Assembly (NCBI GenBank): GCA_020639075.1
Contig: JACKHI010000001.1
Span: 1,302,001 to 1,366,000, forward strand
Source of the DNA: Phycisphaerales bacterium
GTDB taxonomy: Bacteria > Planctomycetota > Phycisphaerae > UBA1845 > UTPLA1
Direction: 5' to 3'
DNA: 64,000 bases
Position numbers and translations under genes: made by a program. Below, in pieces: positions 50,256-59,697 of this stretch. The notes beneath the pieces are model-generated. The model saw only the letters and a program-made list of their open reading frames with translations. It had not been told where the DNA came from and searched no databases. The stretch's first letter is position 1. The number at the start of each line of letters is the position of its first letter.

Positions 50256-51863
50256 ATGCGTCTGCTCATTCTGGAAAACCAGCGTTTGCGAAAAACGTTT
50301 CGCGCCGACGGCGGTACGATTTCCATCGGTAGCGATGCGAAATGCCACGTGCATCTGCCCGATCCGCGGCTGGGGCGGCATCAGGCCGATCTGCTCCTCG
50401 ACGATGACGGACAATGGTGGATCGAAATCCGCGACGGTGCGATTCCGACGTGCGTCAATCGCGCCGTCCAAAAGTCCCGAACGCTCCTTCGCCATGCGGA
50501 CGAGATCGAGATCGGCGACTACGCCCTGCGGTTTTTCCTGGAATCGGACAAGTCGCGGGACGAGCTGCGACAAGAGCGTCTTGTCGCTCTCGGCAAGCAG
50601 CATGACGATAACCTCCCGCTCGCCACGATCATTCGCAAGGACGAGCCCGAGGTTCGAGTCTCGCCCGAGGTCCTCGAACAGACGACTTTGTTGCTGATGC
50701 GGCTGGCGCCGCTCGGAACCATTGGCGACACGCTCGAACCGATCCTCCGATTCGTCCTGCGGATGTTCGACGCCAGCAAGGCGTGGATCGGCGTGCGAAA
50801 ACCCGACAGCCGTGAATTCGACTGGACGCTCGGACTTTCGACCGCCGGAAAGCCCTGCGTTCGCCCGTCCTATTCGACACTGCTCGAGCCGCGATGCGTT
50901 GCGGGCGCCCAGCATCTCTGCGTACCCGATGTGCCGGTCGCCAGCGTCGTCTCGGCGATGGCGACGCCATTGCCGGGCGAGCGCGGCAACCTGGGCATGT
51001 TGTACGTCGAGACCGACAACATTGACATGCCGTTCGGTGAAGCAGAATTGATGGCATTTTCGACGATCGCACGCTGCGCAGCCATGCCTATTGATGCCTT
51101 GATGCACAAGGCGGCCGCGCATCGTGCCGCGGCCATTACGACGGAAAAGACGATTCTCCGCGCGACGCAGGACGCCGTCACGATCAATGCGTTACCGACG
51201 ATCGAGGGGATGCAGATCGCCGCTTATCGCCGGATGGGCGAAGAAACAGTGACGGACTATTACGACATTCTCACAACGCGAGAAAAGAAGCTGGCGATCG
51301 TCGTCGCCGTCATCGACGCCGACCTATTGAATACACCGCGATTCTTCGCTGAACTCCGCGCGGCGTTTCGATACTCCGCTTTGTATAAGGAGGCGCCGCA
51401 CACGTTCGCCCGCGCGCTGAACTGGCTGCTCTACAACACGGCCGGCCATCAGATTCACATGATCGTCGCGCACGTCGATCCGGCGAACGGCCAGGTCGAC
51501 TACTGCATCACGGGCCGTCGCGTTCATACGGGCCGCATTACTGCGGATGGGGAGGGCCAACTCGTCCGGCTGGCGGGCCATCCGCCCGTCGGCGCCGATC
51601 GGAATCCGCAGTTTGAACTGAATCAACTGATGCTTGAGCCCGGTCAATCCCTGTTGATCTGCACGGAGGGCGCCAAGAAGGCCGTGAACCGCGACGGCGA
51701 GCCGTTCGGCATCGGCGGCGTCGAAGACGAAGTATGCGATGGGCTCGGCGATACGCCGGGGCATGTGCTGCGCGATTTTGCGGCCGATCTGGCTGAGTAC
51801 ATCGAAGGCGGACGACAGCCTGACGACGTGTCAGTCGTTCTGTTGCAGCGCAATGACGCCTGA
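50256..51863 (+). CDS. FHA-GAF-PP2C (SpoIIE-like) protein
   Basis: A 535-residue protein. Residues 1-95 are an FHA domain that should bind phosphothreonine (ISIGSDAKCHVHLPDPRLGR, with Gly, Ser, Arg and His at the usual places). About 140-285 is GAF-like (EPILRFVLRMFDASKAWIGV, then ATPLPGERGNLGMLYVE). The C-terminal part (about 310-530) has the PP2C/SpoIIE layout: TVTDYYDIL, VAVIDADLL, the LLICTEGAKKAVNRDGEPFG strand and QPDDVSVVLLQ. Active SpoIIE-type phosphatases usually have DG in VSGHG-like and TDG motifs; here they read IDADL and TEG, so activity may be lost. No membrane segment. It follows the ABC operon and may regulate it through phosphorylation. Confidence 0.88.
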   Translation: MRLLILENQRLRKTFRADGGTISIGSDAKCHVHLPDPRLGRHQADLLLDDDGQWWIEIRDGAIPTCVNRAVQKSRTLLRHADEIEIGDYALRFFLESDKSRDELRQERLVALGKQHDDNLPLATIIRKDEPEVRVSPEVLEQTTLLLMRLAPLGTIGDTLEPILRFVLRMFDASKAWIGVRKPDSREFDWTLGLSTAGKPCVRPSYSTLLEPRCVAGAQHLCVPDVPVASVVSAMATPLPGERGNLGMLYVETDNIDMPFGEAELMAFSTIARCAAMPIDALMHKAAAHRAAAITTEKTILRATQDAVTINALPTIEGMQIAAYRRMGEETVTDYYDILTTREKKLAIVVAVIDADLLNTPRFFAELRAAFRYSALYKEAPHTFARALNWLLYNTAGHQIHMIVAHVDPANGQVDYCITGRRVHTGRITADGEGQLVRLAGHPPVGADRNPQFELNQLMLEPGQSLLICTEGAKKAVNRDGEPFGIGGVEDEVCDGLGDTPGHVLRDFAADLAEYIEGGRQPDDVSVVLLQRNDA

Positions 51864-51922
51864 TGAGCGCAAGTCGTCCGCCCGCGTCGAAATTCGAATT
51901 CGATCACAGCAGCGGGCTGCAA

Positions 51923-53395
51923 TCAATCGTGTAGCGTACCGCCGACCGCTGCCGACTTGGACCTTGAACGAACGAACGCAATGTCATCGACAAGGACACT
52001 TGCCTTCTCATTCTTCTTGTTAGTAACGAACCGAATCTCACTGAGCTTCATGATGCGTGTCGGCTTGCCGGCCGTCTCGTACGCCTTGTCGCCCTCCATA
52101 CCGAGTTCCAGGGCCGCGAGGTCGAGCGAGACCGACTGCCAGGCGCCGGGCTCGATATTCACGTAGGCGCTGAACCCGAAATAGGACGGATCGGTGCGCG
52201 ACAGCGCATCGGGGCGCGTGATCAGCATGACGACTAGCTCCATCTTCCGATCGCTTCGTACGCGAAACGTCAGCCGGTCGAACGCTGCAACATCGTCGTT
52301 CTTTTGCGGCCGTTTCGACGCGATAACGCGTTGCGTTCCGTATTCGCCCCAATCCTCTTCAGCAGCCTTCGCGAAATCGAGCTTGAGAACATGACCAGTC
52401 GCGTCTTTGTCGTACGCGACGGCGTCCGGCCATCGAACACGCAAACGCTCCGCGAGCTCGGCATCGTCAAAGGTCCACGTCGAGCCGCCGGCCGCGGGCG
52501 GCTCGACCGACGTGACCGGCTTCTTCGGCAGCGGCGTTGGCGCAACAGCCTTGTCCGCAGGTGCTTTGGGCTCGGCCTGTATCGCTAGTGTCGGGACGGC
52601 GCCGGTCGGCGATGCGGCGTCACCTCGTCCCGCAATGACATCGACGATTCGCGTGCAGAACATCGGCGCAACGCGACGAGAGAAGGACTCATTCGGATGG
52701 GAGTCGCCGGACGCGAATTCGGGCTTCAGATAGAGTCCGCCGTCCGTCTCCAGCGAGCGAAAGTCCCAAAGATAGATGTTGTCGCCTGGTTGATCCCAGC
52801 TCTTGCGAACCCAGTCGAAGAACGCCGACGCGCGCCGTGCGGCCGCCTCATCGGTCTCGGATGCGACAAGCGCCGCGCCGGTCCACACGATGAACCTGGT
52901 CTTCGGGAAGGAGCGGAGCTTGGTTTTCAGTGCGTCATATTGCAGTTTGTAGTTTTCAGTGCGCTTTTCGTCGCTGTTGATGTCGGATGACCCGGTATCG
53001 GGTTCGATCGCCGAGACGGGAAAACAGTGCTTAAAGATGATGACGTCGAAATCCTTCGTGAGCATTTCCAGCGTGGGTTCGGCGTTGAAGGGCTTGTCGC
53101 CGGCGTGCCGCACCCAGATGTTCCAGTAGTCGTAGGGGTAGTTATTCCAGCCGTACGGCGCGTCCTTCGGAAACGCGCGTTCGCTGATCGCGTATTCGGT
53201 CTTGTGCATATCGTTGTAGCGATTGAACCAGTCCGTCACGCCGCCGTTCCAGACGCACTCGCCCGTGCTGTGATGGAGGAAGATGATCCTGGCCTTCTTC
53301 GGCGTGGTTTTCTGGGCAGGTGAATCCTGCGAACAAACGATCGCGGCACTTGAGATCGCGATGACGAATGCGAAGATCGAACATGGGCGCTTCAT
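51923..53395 (-). CDS. Exported SGNH-like protein with C-terminal carbohydrate-binding-like domain
   Basis: A 490-residue exported protein: signal peptide from the ATG at 53395 (IFAFVIAISSAAIVCS), which has GAAAGGTGG before it. The first half contains FLHHSTGECVWNGGVTDWFN, VIIFKHCFPVS and a SGDSHPN motif, resembling GDSL/SGNH hydrolases in order but not with all their blocks. After an Ala/Pro linker (about residues 265-305) the C-terminal 180 residues look like a beta-sandwich binding domain (GSTWTFDDAELAERLRVRWP, later PSYFGFSAYVNIEPGAWQSV). Likely acts on surface polymers; substrate unknown. Confidence 0.72.
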   Translation of the reverse strand: MKRPCSIFAFVIAISSAAIVCSQDSPAQKTTPKKARIIFLHHSTGECVWNGGVTDWFNRYNDMHKTEYAISERAFPKDAPYGWNNYPYDYWNIWVRHAGDKPFNAEPTLEMLTKDFDVIIFKHCFPVSAIEPDTGSSDINSDEKRTENYKLQYDALKTKLRSFPKTRFIVWTGAALVASETDEAAARRASAFFDWVRKSWDQPGDNIYLWDFRSLETDGGLYLKPEFASGDSHPNESFSRRVAPMFCTRIVDVIAGRGDAASPTGAVPTLAIQAEPKAPADKAVAPTPLPKKPVTSVEPPAAGGSTWTFDDAELAERLRVRWPDAVAYDKDATGHVLKLDFAKAAEEDWGEYGTQRVIASKRPQKNDDVAAFDRLTFRVRSDRKMELVVMLITRPDALSRTDPSYFGFSAYVNIEPGAWQSVSLDLAALELGMEGDKAYETAGKPTRIMKLSEIRFVTNKKNEKASVLVDDIAFVRSRSKSAAVGGTLHD

Positions 53396-53555
53396 GGTTG
53401 CCACCTTTCGCGAAGACGGGACGCCGTCAGCACGATTGTCGCTCTATCGGGCCGGTCGCCATAGGCGCAGCGACATTGCCCGGCTTAGGTGTGGCTTTGT
53501 TTTTCTTGGGTCGACGCTGCAAAGCGCGCGGTCGTCGGGCCGGGGCATCGAGCCA

Positions 53556-55766
53556 TCACGACGATGTCGTCGCTTCGTCCTTGAGGATCTGACTGCCATA
53601 GAGGGCCTGGTAGAGCTCGCATCGCTTGATGAGCTCGTCGTGTCGGCCCGAATCCAGGATTCGGCCGCGGTCCATCACGACGATGCGATCGGCCTGGAGA
53701 ATCGTCGAGAAGCGATGCGCGATGATGAACGCAGTACGCCCTTCCAGGAATTTTTCGACGGCCTCGTGAATCTTGTGCTCGCTTTCGGCATCGACCTGGC
53801 TCGTCGCCTCATCGAAGATGAAGATTGGCGCGTTGCGGAGAATGGCGCGGGCAATGGCGATGCGCTGCTTCTGACCGCCGGAGAGCGTGGCCCCCTGCTC
53901 GGCGACGAATGTATCGTATTGTTCGGGCTTCTCCATGATGAAGTCGTGCGCGTAGGCCGCCTTTGCCGCCTCTTCGATCCTCGCGTCCTGTCCGTCGAGG
54001 TGATAATTGCGCTCAGGATGGCGGCGCTGCAGCACGATCCGCCGGATCAACTGCTCGTCGCCATACGCGATATTGTTCGCAATCGTGTCTGCGAAAATGA
54101 CGCTGTCCTGTGTGATCAGGCTCATCTGTCGCCGCAGCGATGCGAGCGTGTAATCGCGCACGTCGCAACCGTCGAAGAGAATGCGGCCGCTCTCAGGATC
54201 GAAAAACCGCATCAACAGGGAAAGGAGCGTCGTCTTGCCGGAGCCGTTTGGACCGACGAAGGCGACGCGCTCGCCGCGAGCGACATGAAGGGAGATGCTG
54301 TCCACTGCGGGCGATTCAGCGCCTGGATAGGTAAACACGACATCTTCGAACGTAATGCCTTCGGAGATGATCGGCAACGTCGGCTTGCCCTTGTCGCCCG
54401 GATCGTGAATCGGCATCTCGAAGACTTCAAAGACGCGATCCAGGGCCGCGTTCGCGCGCTGTATCCGGTTATAGAACGATGACATCTTGCGAATCGGATC
54501 GAACGTCGCGGCCATGCACGCAGCCAGCGTGGCGAACCGGGAGAATGACATGGAGCCTTCAAACATCAGATGTGCGAAATACATGATCGCGAATGTCGCG
54601 GCGAATCGACCGATCATCTCGAAGACGGGGCTGCTCAGCGCCTCCGCCTTTTCGATCCGGAGCATGAGCTTGAGCATCTTCTGATCGACGTCGTAGAGAT
54701 GCCGTCGCTCGTAGTTCTCCATCGAGTAGCCCTTGACCACTCGAATGCCCTTCAACGATCCATCGAGCGACGCGAGCATGCGACCGTATGCGGCGTAAAG
54801 CCGCTTGTTGTTCTTGCGGATGATCTTTCCGAATTTTCGGATGACGTAGGCGGCAAGCGGGGTAATCGCGAGCGTGATCAGCGTGATGCGATAGTCGAGC
54901 TTGATCGCAACGATCAGAACGAAGACCGCTTTCAACGGCTCGCGCAACGTCTTTGCGAAGACGAACACCAGCCCTCGATATACATCCTGACTGTCTTGAA
55001 CGAAACGGGAAATCAAGTCGCTTACGCCGCGCGACGCGAACTCCGCCATCGGCATCTGCAGGACGTGGTCGTACATTCGCCGCCGCATGGCCACGATGGA
55101 CCTGCCGGCAACGATCGCAATCAGATACTCGCCGTAGAATCGGCAGACGGCGCCGATCAGACCGATGACGAGCGTTCCCACGATGACGATTCCGAGCGTC
55201 CACATCTTGTCGCTTTTCGTGTCGCCCTGGGGGAAATAGGTTGCACCGCGCATGCCGAGCTTGAGATAGAACGGCACGGGCCGGAGCGTCACGCTGGATC
55301 GATCGCCATTGTCCAGAATGAGCGTCGCCGTGGTGTCGGCGTCAGCGTAGGCCAGTGCCGCGAGTATGTCGCGCGGTTCATTAGAATCCGTCAAATCCGT
55401 TCCGACGACGACATGTCCGACGTCGGCCGAGTCCATCAGCGGTGAATCACTGTGGATCTTGATAATCATCAACTTGCGATCGTCCGGCTGTGGCTCCTTG
55501 AAGTCGATTTGAAGACGGCTCTCGACCACATTCTGATGGACCCATGACGGGAGCCCCTGCTCACCCGCAATGACCTTGATGACGGGGAGGATTGCAAGAA
55601 TGTTCAGCGAGTACGTGAAGGCGACGAGAAAAATGCACGCCAGTGCGGGGTACAGGTATCGCATGTACGGCTTCGCGAACTGAAGCACGCGCATGAAATG
55701 GAAAATCGACGCCCCTTTGACCGAGGACCTCGCAACGTTCGCACTGGGACCACCGACGTTCGCCAT
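53556..55766 (-). CDS. MsbA-like ABC exporter with a periplasmic insert
   Basis: A 736-residue half exporter. The ATPase C-terminus has Walker A (VGPNGSGKTTLLSLL), signature LSGGQKQRIAIARA and Walker B IFIFDEATSQVD. The membrane domain starts with a helix at about 40-62; between it and the second helix lies an unusual segment of about 100 residues (RLQIDFKEPQPDDRKLMIIK to SVTLRPVPF) that should be periplasmic. Inside it, SPLMDSADVGHVVVGTDL and the following strands look like a degenerate PDZ fold. Cytoplasmic loops GRMLASLDGSLKGIRVVKGY are typical. Substrate could be lipid A-like or other lipids. I chose the ATG at 55766; a longer frame lacks support. Confidence 0.88.
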   Translation of the reverse strand: MANVGGPSANVARSSVKGASIFHFMRVLQFAKPYMRYLYPALACIFLVAFTYSLNILAILPVIKVIAGEQGLPSWVHQNVVESRLQIDFKEPQPDDRKLMIIKIHSDSPLMDSADVGHVVVGTDLTDSNEPRDILAALAYADADTTATLILDNGDRSSVTLRPVPFYLKLGMRGATYFPQGDTKSDKMWTLGIVIVGTLVIGLIGAVCRFYGEYLIAIVAGRSIVAMRRRMYDHVLQMPMAEFASRGVSDLISRFVQDSQDVYRGLVFVFAKTLREPLKAVFVLIVAIKLDYRITLITLAITPLAAYVIRKFGKIIRKNNKRLYAAYGRMLASLDGSLKGIRVVKGYSMENYERRHLYDVDQKMLKLMLRIEKAEALSSPVFEMIGRFAATFAIMYFAHLMFEGSMSFSRFATLAACMAATFDPIRKMSSFYNRIQRANAALDRVFEVFEMPIHDPGDKGKPTLPIISEGITFEDVVFTYPGAESPAVDSISLHVARGERVAFVGPNGSGKTTLLSLLMRFFDPESGRILFDGCDVRDYTLASLRRQMSLITQDSVIFADTIANNIAYGDEQLIRRIVLQRRHPERNYHLDGQDARIEEAAKAAYAHDFIMEKPEQYDTFVAEQGATLSGGQKQRIAIARAILRNAPIFIFDEATSQVDAESEHKIHEAVEKFLEGRTAFIIAHRFSTILQADRIVVMDRGRILDSGRHDELIKRCELYQALYGSQILKDEATTSS

Positions 55767-56036
55767 GTTGCTCGCCTGAAACCGCGTGTCTTTCGCACCT
55801 TTCCGGACGTCCGCCAAATGCCAATCTGGCGGTCCCGGCAGGGCCATTGTGGCAGTGAACGCCGCCGTGTCAATTTGGCAGACCGGCCGTAAACCCTTGT
55901 CAAAGCGGGATTTCTCCCGCGTTTGGCCCTGGAGCGGGTTTTTGGCATGGAATTTGTTCTGTGTCTTCACGTCCGCCCGTCGGGAGGTGATGACGGGGAC
56001 GAGAATTAGACAGATTGCGAAATGGAGGTAACGACC

Positions 56037-56477
56037 ATGTTGCTGAATCGAATGACACCGATGGGTTCGCTCGGCCGTTTTTCCCGTGATATGGATCGAC
56101 TCTTCGACGAGGTCTTTCGCGTGAGCCGCGCTCCTTACAGCCGACCGGCGGGCTATCCGTCGCTGAACGTCTGGGAGGACGGCGATGCGTTCGTCGTCGA
56201 GGCGGAAGTCCCGGGGCTGACGCTCGACAAGCTGAGCGTCGATGTGCTGGGTAACGAGCTGACGATCTCCGGCGAACGCAACGACGCCCCTGCCGAGATC
56301 ACGACGATCCATCGACGCGAGCGCGGCGCCGGCAGTTTCCAGCGGACGCTGACGCTGCCGACGGACATCAACGCCGAGGCCGTCGCGGCGGATCTGAAGA
56401 ACGGCATCCTGACGATTCGGTTGCCGAAGGCCGAGACGGCGAAGGTCCGCCGAATCGAAGTGAAGCCGCACGACTAA
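56037..56477 (+). CDS. Small heat-shock protein Hsp20, first
   Basis: A 146-residue alpha-crystallin-type chaperone. The N-terminal part (RFSRDMDRLFDEVFRVSRAP) is followed by the alpha-crystallin domain, from SLNVWEDGDAFVVEAEVPGL to the GILTIRLPKAE motif. GGAGG is eight bases before the ATG. Such proteins hold unfolded proteins during stress. It is divergent from the ABC exporter and followed 122 bases later by a second Hsp20 gene. I saw no CIRCE element or clear heat-shock promoter upstream, although the 55905-55920 hairpin (GCGGGA-TTTC-TCCCGC) is nearby. Confidence 0.93.
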   Translation: MLLNRMTPMGSLGRFSRDMDRLFDEVFRVSRAPYSRPAGYPSLNVWEDGDAFVVEAEVPGLTLDKLSVDVLGNELTISGERNDAPAEITTIHRRERGAGSFQRTLTLPTDINAEAVAADLKNGILTIRLPKAETAKVRRIEVKPHD

Positions 56478-56599
56478 TGCACCGGCGCGCGTCGTGGATC
56501 TTTGAAGTGAAACGCAGGCGAGTGTGAGTCCAAGGGACCAATCGCGGCGGCGATCGAACCGATCGCCCGGCCGCAAGCGATGAAAGCGAGGGAATTACC

Positions 56600-56995
56600 A
56601 TGGTAGACAACGCCATCCAGACAAATGAGTCGAAGAATTGCACGCCCGTTAAGACTGAAACGCGCCGAAGCTGGACGCCGCCGGTCGATGTGCTGGAGAC
56701 GAAGGACGAAGTCGTCATCATCGCCGACGTGCCCGGCGTGACGGCCGACGGCGTGGACGTGCAGATCGAGAACGGCCTGCTGACGATCGAGGCCCGAGTT
56801 GAGAAGCGTCACGATAGCGAGCCGACGTATCTGCTCCGCGAACACGGTGCGACGACGTTCAGTCGCAGCTTCAATGTCGGCGACGGCGTCAACACGGAGG
56901 CGATCTCCGCGGAGATTCGCGACGGCAAGCTGACGCTGCATCTGCCGAAGGCGGAGGCGGTCAAACCGCGGCGGATTGATGTGAAGACGGCGTAG
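56600..56995 (+). CDS. Small heat-shock protein Hsp20, second
   Basis: A 131-residue protein of the same family with a short N-terminus (MVDNAIQTNESKNCTPVKTE) and an alpha-crystallin domain (PVDVLETKDEVVIIADVPGV, ending KLTLHLPKAEAVKPRRIDV). GAGGGAA precedes the ATG by seven bases. It differs from the first gene in its N-terminal arm, which in this family sets the oligomer size. A terminator follows, so the two genes likely share a transcript. Confidence 0.93.
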   Translation: MVDNAIQTNESKNCTPVKTETRRSWTPPVDVLETKDEVVIIADVPGVTADGVDVQIENGLLTIEARVEKRHDSEPTYLLREHGATTFSRSFNVGDGVNTEAISAEIRDGKLTLHLPKAEAVKPRRIDVKTA

Positions 56996-57038
56996 ATGAC
57001 AGCGAGACTCGACGCTGTTTGCAGACAATGTTCGGAAC

Positions 57039-57070
57039 AAAGGCCGGCCCGTTCACGGGCCGGCCTTTTC
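57039..57070 (+). terminator. Rho-independent terminator of the Hsp20 genes
   Basis: AAGGCCGGCCCG pairs with CGGGCCGGCCTT around TTCA and is followed by a T run (TTTTC), 44 bases after the second Hsp20 stop. Confidence 0.9.
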
Positions 57071-57149
57071 AATTCGGGTCAGGCGAGACTCGCTCGCGCT
57101 ACGGTCGACGCGCGGCATGTGTTATGATCCAGTACGAGGAACCCGATCG

Positions 57150-57653
57150 ATGACGCATCAATCCGACTCATCGCCATGTACCGCATTGCCGATCCCCCCC
57201 CACGATCGCATCATCTCAATCGGTTGGCTCGATGCGGATCATCCGTTTGAAACCGGCAAGATTGATCGCCGTGTTTTCGATCAGTTGATCGAGTTGCTCA
57301 AGTCTCCCTGGCAACCCTTCGTATTCATGGGGATTCACGAATGCTCGCTATGCCAGTTCACGGGAGAAGCCAAGGGTAAGAGTAACTTGTTTGTACCGGC
57401 AAACAACCGGATCTACGTCGCTCCCGAATTGATCGCGCACTACATCAACGCGCATCATTACAAACCCACAGACGAATTCTGTGATGCGATCCTTTCATGC
57501 CCACCGATGCGATCGCAACAATATCGTGCTGCGCTGTCAAAAACAGGCTTGTTGAAAGTCCTGCAGAACCCAATCGGCCAACCAATGGATGAATTCACAT
57601 CCAGGCCCGAATCAGGGCCTCTCCGGGAACAAGAAGGGGATGATGGAGACTAG
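57150..57653 (+). CDS. Conserved-looking cytoplasmic protein with HxCxxC motif
   Basis: From the ATG at 57150 (GAGGA 12 bases upstream) the product is 167 residues. Motifs: DRIISIGWLDADHPFETGKI near the N-terminus, a Cys/His centre HECSLCQFTGEAKGKSNLFV, then NNRIYVAPELIAHYINAHHY and ILSCPPMRSQQYRAAL. The strand-like ISIGWLD and the Cys/His pattern suggest a small metal-binding or regulatory fold that I have seen in proteins annotated as hypothetical in several phyla, but I cannot name the family with confidence. No signal peptide. Convergent with lepA. Confidence 0.75.
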   Translation: MTHQSDSSPCTALPIPPHDRIISIGWLDADHPFETGKIDRRVFDQLIELLKSPWQPFVFMGIHECSLCQFTGEAKGKSNLFVPANNRIYVAPELIAHYINAHHYKPTDEFCDAILSCPPMRSQQYRAALSKTGLLKVLQNPIGQPMDEFTSRPESGPLREQEGDDGD

Positions 57654-57701
57654 GGATCTTCACGACGGCAGGGCACAACGCGTCGGCTCGCGGAATCGCG
57701 C

Positions 57702-59531
57702 TTACCCGTCGCTCGAATCCAACACCGCCATGAACGCCGACTGCGGGATCGAAACGCTGCCGATCTGCTTCATGCGCTTCTTTCCTTCCTTTTGCTTCTC
57801 GAGAAGCTTGCGCTTTCGCGAGACGTCGCCGCCGTAGCATTTTGCAGTGACGTCTTTTCGCAGCGCCTTGATCGTTTCGCGTGCGACGACGCGGCTGCCG
57901 ATGGCGGCCTGGATTGGTACGTCGAACAAGTGACGGTCGATTTCCTTTCGCAGGCGCGCAATCAGTTTGCGACCGCGGTATTCGGCACGGCTGCGATGCA
58001 CGATGAGGCCGAGGGCATCCACTGGAGCACCGTTGACGAGGATGTTCAGCTTGACGAGATCGTCTTCGCGGAACCCGATCATCTCGTAGTCCATCGTGGC
58101 GTAGCCGCTCGTCACGCTCTTGAGCCGGTCAAAGTAATCGTAGATGACTTCGGCCATCGGGAAGTCGTAGACCAGCACGACGCGATCCGCCGAGAGGTAA
58201 TCCGTTCGTTTGTAGCGACCGCGGCGCTCCTCGCTGAGCTGCATGACGGCGCCGATGTACTTGGTCGGAACGATGATCTCGGATTTGACGTAGGGCTCGC
58301 GGATGGCCTCGACTTTGTCCATGTTGGGCAATTCCGCGGGCGACTCGATCATCTTGACCTGGCCGCCCTTGAGGACCACTTCAAACGCGACTGTCGGCGC
58401 CGTCTGAACGACATCGATGTCGCTCTCGCGTTCGAGTCGCTCCTGGATGATTTTCATATGCAGGAGACCCAGGAAGCCGCAGCGAAAGCCCGTGCCGAGC
58501 GCGGAGCTGGCGACAGGAGCGAAGTTGAAGCTCGAGTCGTTGAGCCACAACTGCTCCATCGACTCGCGAAGTTCAGGGCTCGTCGTGCCGGGGCCCGGGT
58601 AAAAGTCGCAAAAGACCATCTGTTGCGGCGGCTGATATCCCGGAAGGGCCTCAGCGCAAGGATGGGCGTCAAGGGTTATCGTATCTCCGATGTTGACGTC
58701 GTGGATCGTCTTAATCCCGCCGAACAGGTAACCAACCTGCCCTGACTTGAGCGATTGAAGGCTCGTGATCTTGGGGCGGAACACGCCGATGTCGTTTGCG
58801 ACATAGGTCTGTCCCGCCGCCATCAGGCGAATCCGATCGCCGCGCTTTAGTTCGCCGTCGATGATTCGCATATGGCAGGCGATGCCGCGATGAACGTCGA
58901 CCTTCGCATCGTAGATGAGCGCTTTGAGTTCGCCGTTGGGATTGCCGACCGGCGCAGGGATGCGCTCGATGATGGCGGCGAGAATCTCGTTGACGCCGAC
59001 GCCCGTCTTCGCCGATGCGAAAATGGCTTCGTGGGCAGGCAGACCCAGCACCTGCTCCAGCTCGATGGCGACGTCCTCCGGACGGGCCGCCGGCAAGTCG
59101 ATCTTGTTGATCACGACGATGATCTCGAGACCGGACTCGACGGCCTTGTAGGCGTTGGCAAGCGTCTGGGCTTCGATCCCCTGCGCTGCATCCACGAGGA
59201 GAAGCACGCCTTCGCAGGCCGCCAGGGCGCGACTTACTTCATAGTGGAAATCGACATGGCCGGGCGTGTCGATGAGGTTCAGCAGGTATTTGCCGGCTTT
59301 GGCGGGACGTTTTGCATCGGCGGCAGGCTTGTACTGGTAGTCGAGCGTACAACGGTTCGCCTTGATGGTGATCCCCATTTCTCGCTCGAGATCCATGTCA
59401 TCGAGGATCTGATTTCGAAACTCCCGTTGGGTAATTGCGCCGCATGTCAGCAGCAGTCGGTCTGCGAGGGTGCTCTTGCCGTGATCAATGTGGGCGATGA
59501 TCGAGAAATTACGGATTTGATGCAGTTCCAT
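57702..59531 (-). CDS. lepA: Elongation factor 4 (LepA)
   Basis: A 609-residue translational GTPase. G1 is AHIDHGKSTL at about 13-22, G3 is LIDTPGHVDF and G4 is VVINKIDL. The EF-G-like domain V and the LepA-specific C-terminal domain are present (ending in basic KRKLLEKQKEGKKRMKQIGS). Normal LepA length is about 600. The TPGHVDFHYEVSRALAACEG region is diagnostic against EF-G. The protein moves ribosomes backwards on mRNA and helps folding of some proteins. It starts at an ATG with no strong SD, downstream of a gene-free 160 bases. Confidence 0.97.
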   Translation of the reverse strand: MELHQIRNFSIIAHIDHGKSTLADRLLLTCGAITQREFRNQILDDMDLEREMGITIKANRCTLDYQYKPAADAKRPAKAGKYLLNLIDTPGHVDFHYEVSRALAACEGVLLLVDAAQGIEAQTLANAYKAVESGLEIIVVINKIDLPAARPEDVAIELEQVLGLPAHEAIFASAKTGVGVNEILAAIIERIPAPVGNPNGELKALIYDAKVDVHRGIACHMRIIDGELKRGDRIRLMAAGQTYVANDIGVFRPKITSLQSLKSGQVGYLFGGIKTIHDVNIGDTITLDAHPCAEALPGYQPPQQMVFCDFYPGPGTTSPELRESMEQLWLNDSSFNFAPVASSALGTGFRCGFLGLLHMKIIQERLERESDIDVVQTAPTVAFEVVLKGGQVKMIESPAELPNMDKVEAIREPYVKSEIIVPTKYIGAVMQLSEERRGRYKRTDYLSADRVVLVYDFPMAEVIYDYFDRLKSVTSGYATMDYEMIGFREDDLVKLNILVNGAPVDALGLIVHRSRAEYRGRKLIARLRKEIDRHLFDVPIQAAIGSRVVARETIKALRKDVTAKCYGGDVSRKRKLLEKQKEGKKRMKQIGSVSIPQSAFMAVLDSSDG

Positions 59532-59650
59532 GCGGGAATTCTATCGGGCGATTTGAAAACGCGTAGGGGGTGTAAAAAAGGGGTATCCGGTGAATCGCAC
59601 ATGCTCGCCCAGGCGCGACTCCCGGATACCAGGGGGGAAGGTATTTTGAA

Positions 59651-59686
59651 CCGGTCCCGGGGCGACGATTCATCGCCCGGGACCGG
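59651..59686 (-). terminator. Strong hairpin downstream of the zinc-ribbon gene
   Basis: CCGGTCCCGGGGCGA and TCGCCCGGGACCGG pair with one bulge around a seven-base loop, just past the stop codon at 59698. The following TTCAAAATA is only weakly T-rich, so the terminator may be partly rho-dependent or act mainly as a stabilising stem. Confidence 0.65.
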
Positions 59687-59697
59687 AACAGCTACTG

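Noticed and set aside
53400..56580. Long minus-strand frame extending the ABC exporter by 270 residues upstream
   Set aside because: The extension crosses the divergent promoter region and the first Hsp20 gene in antisense, with composition unlike an exporter N-terminus. The ATG at 55766 fits the family.
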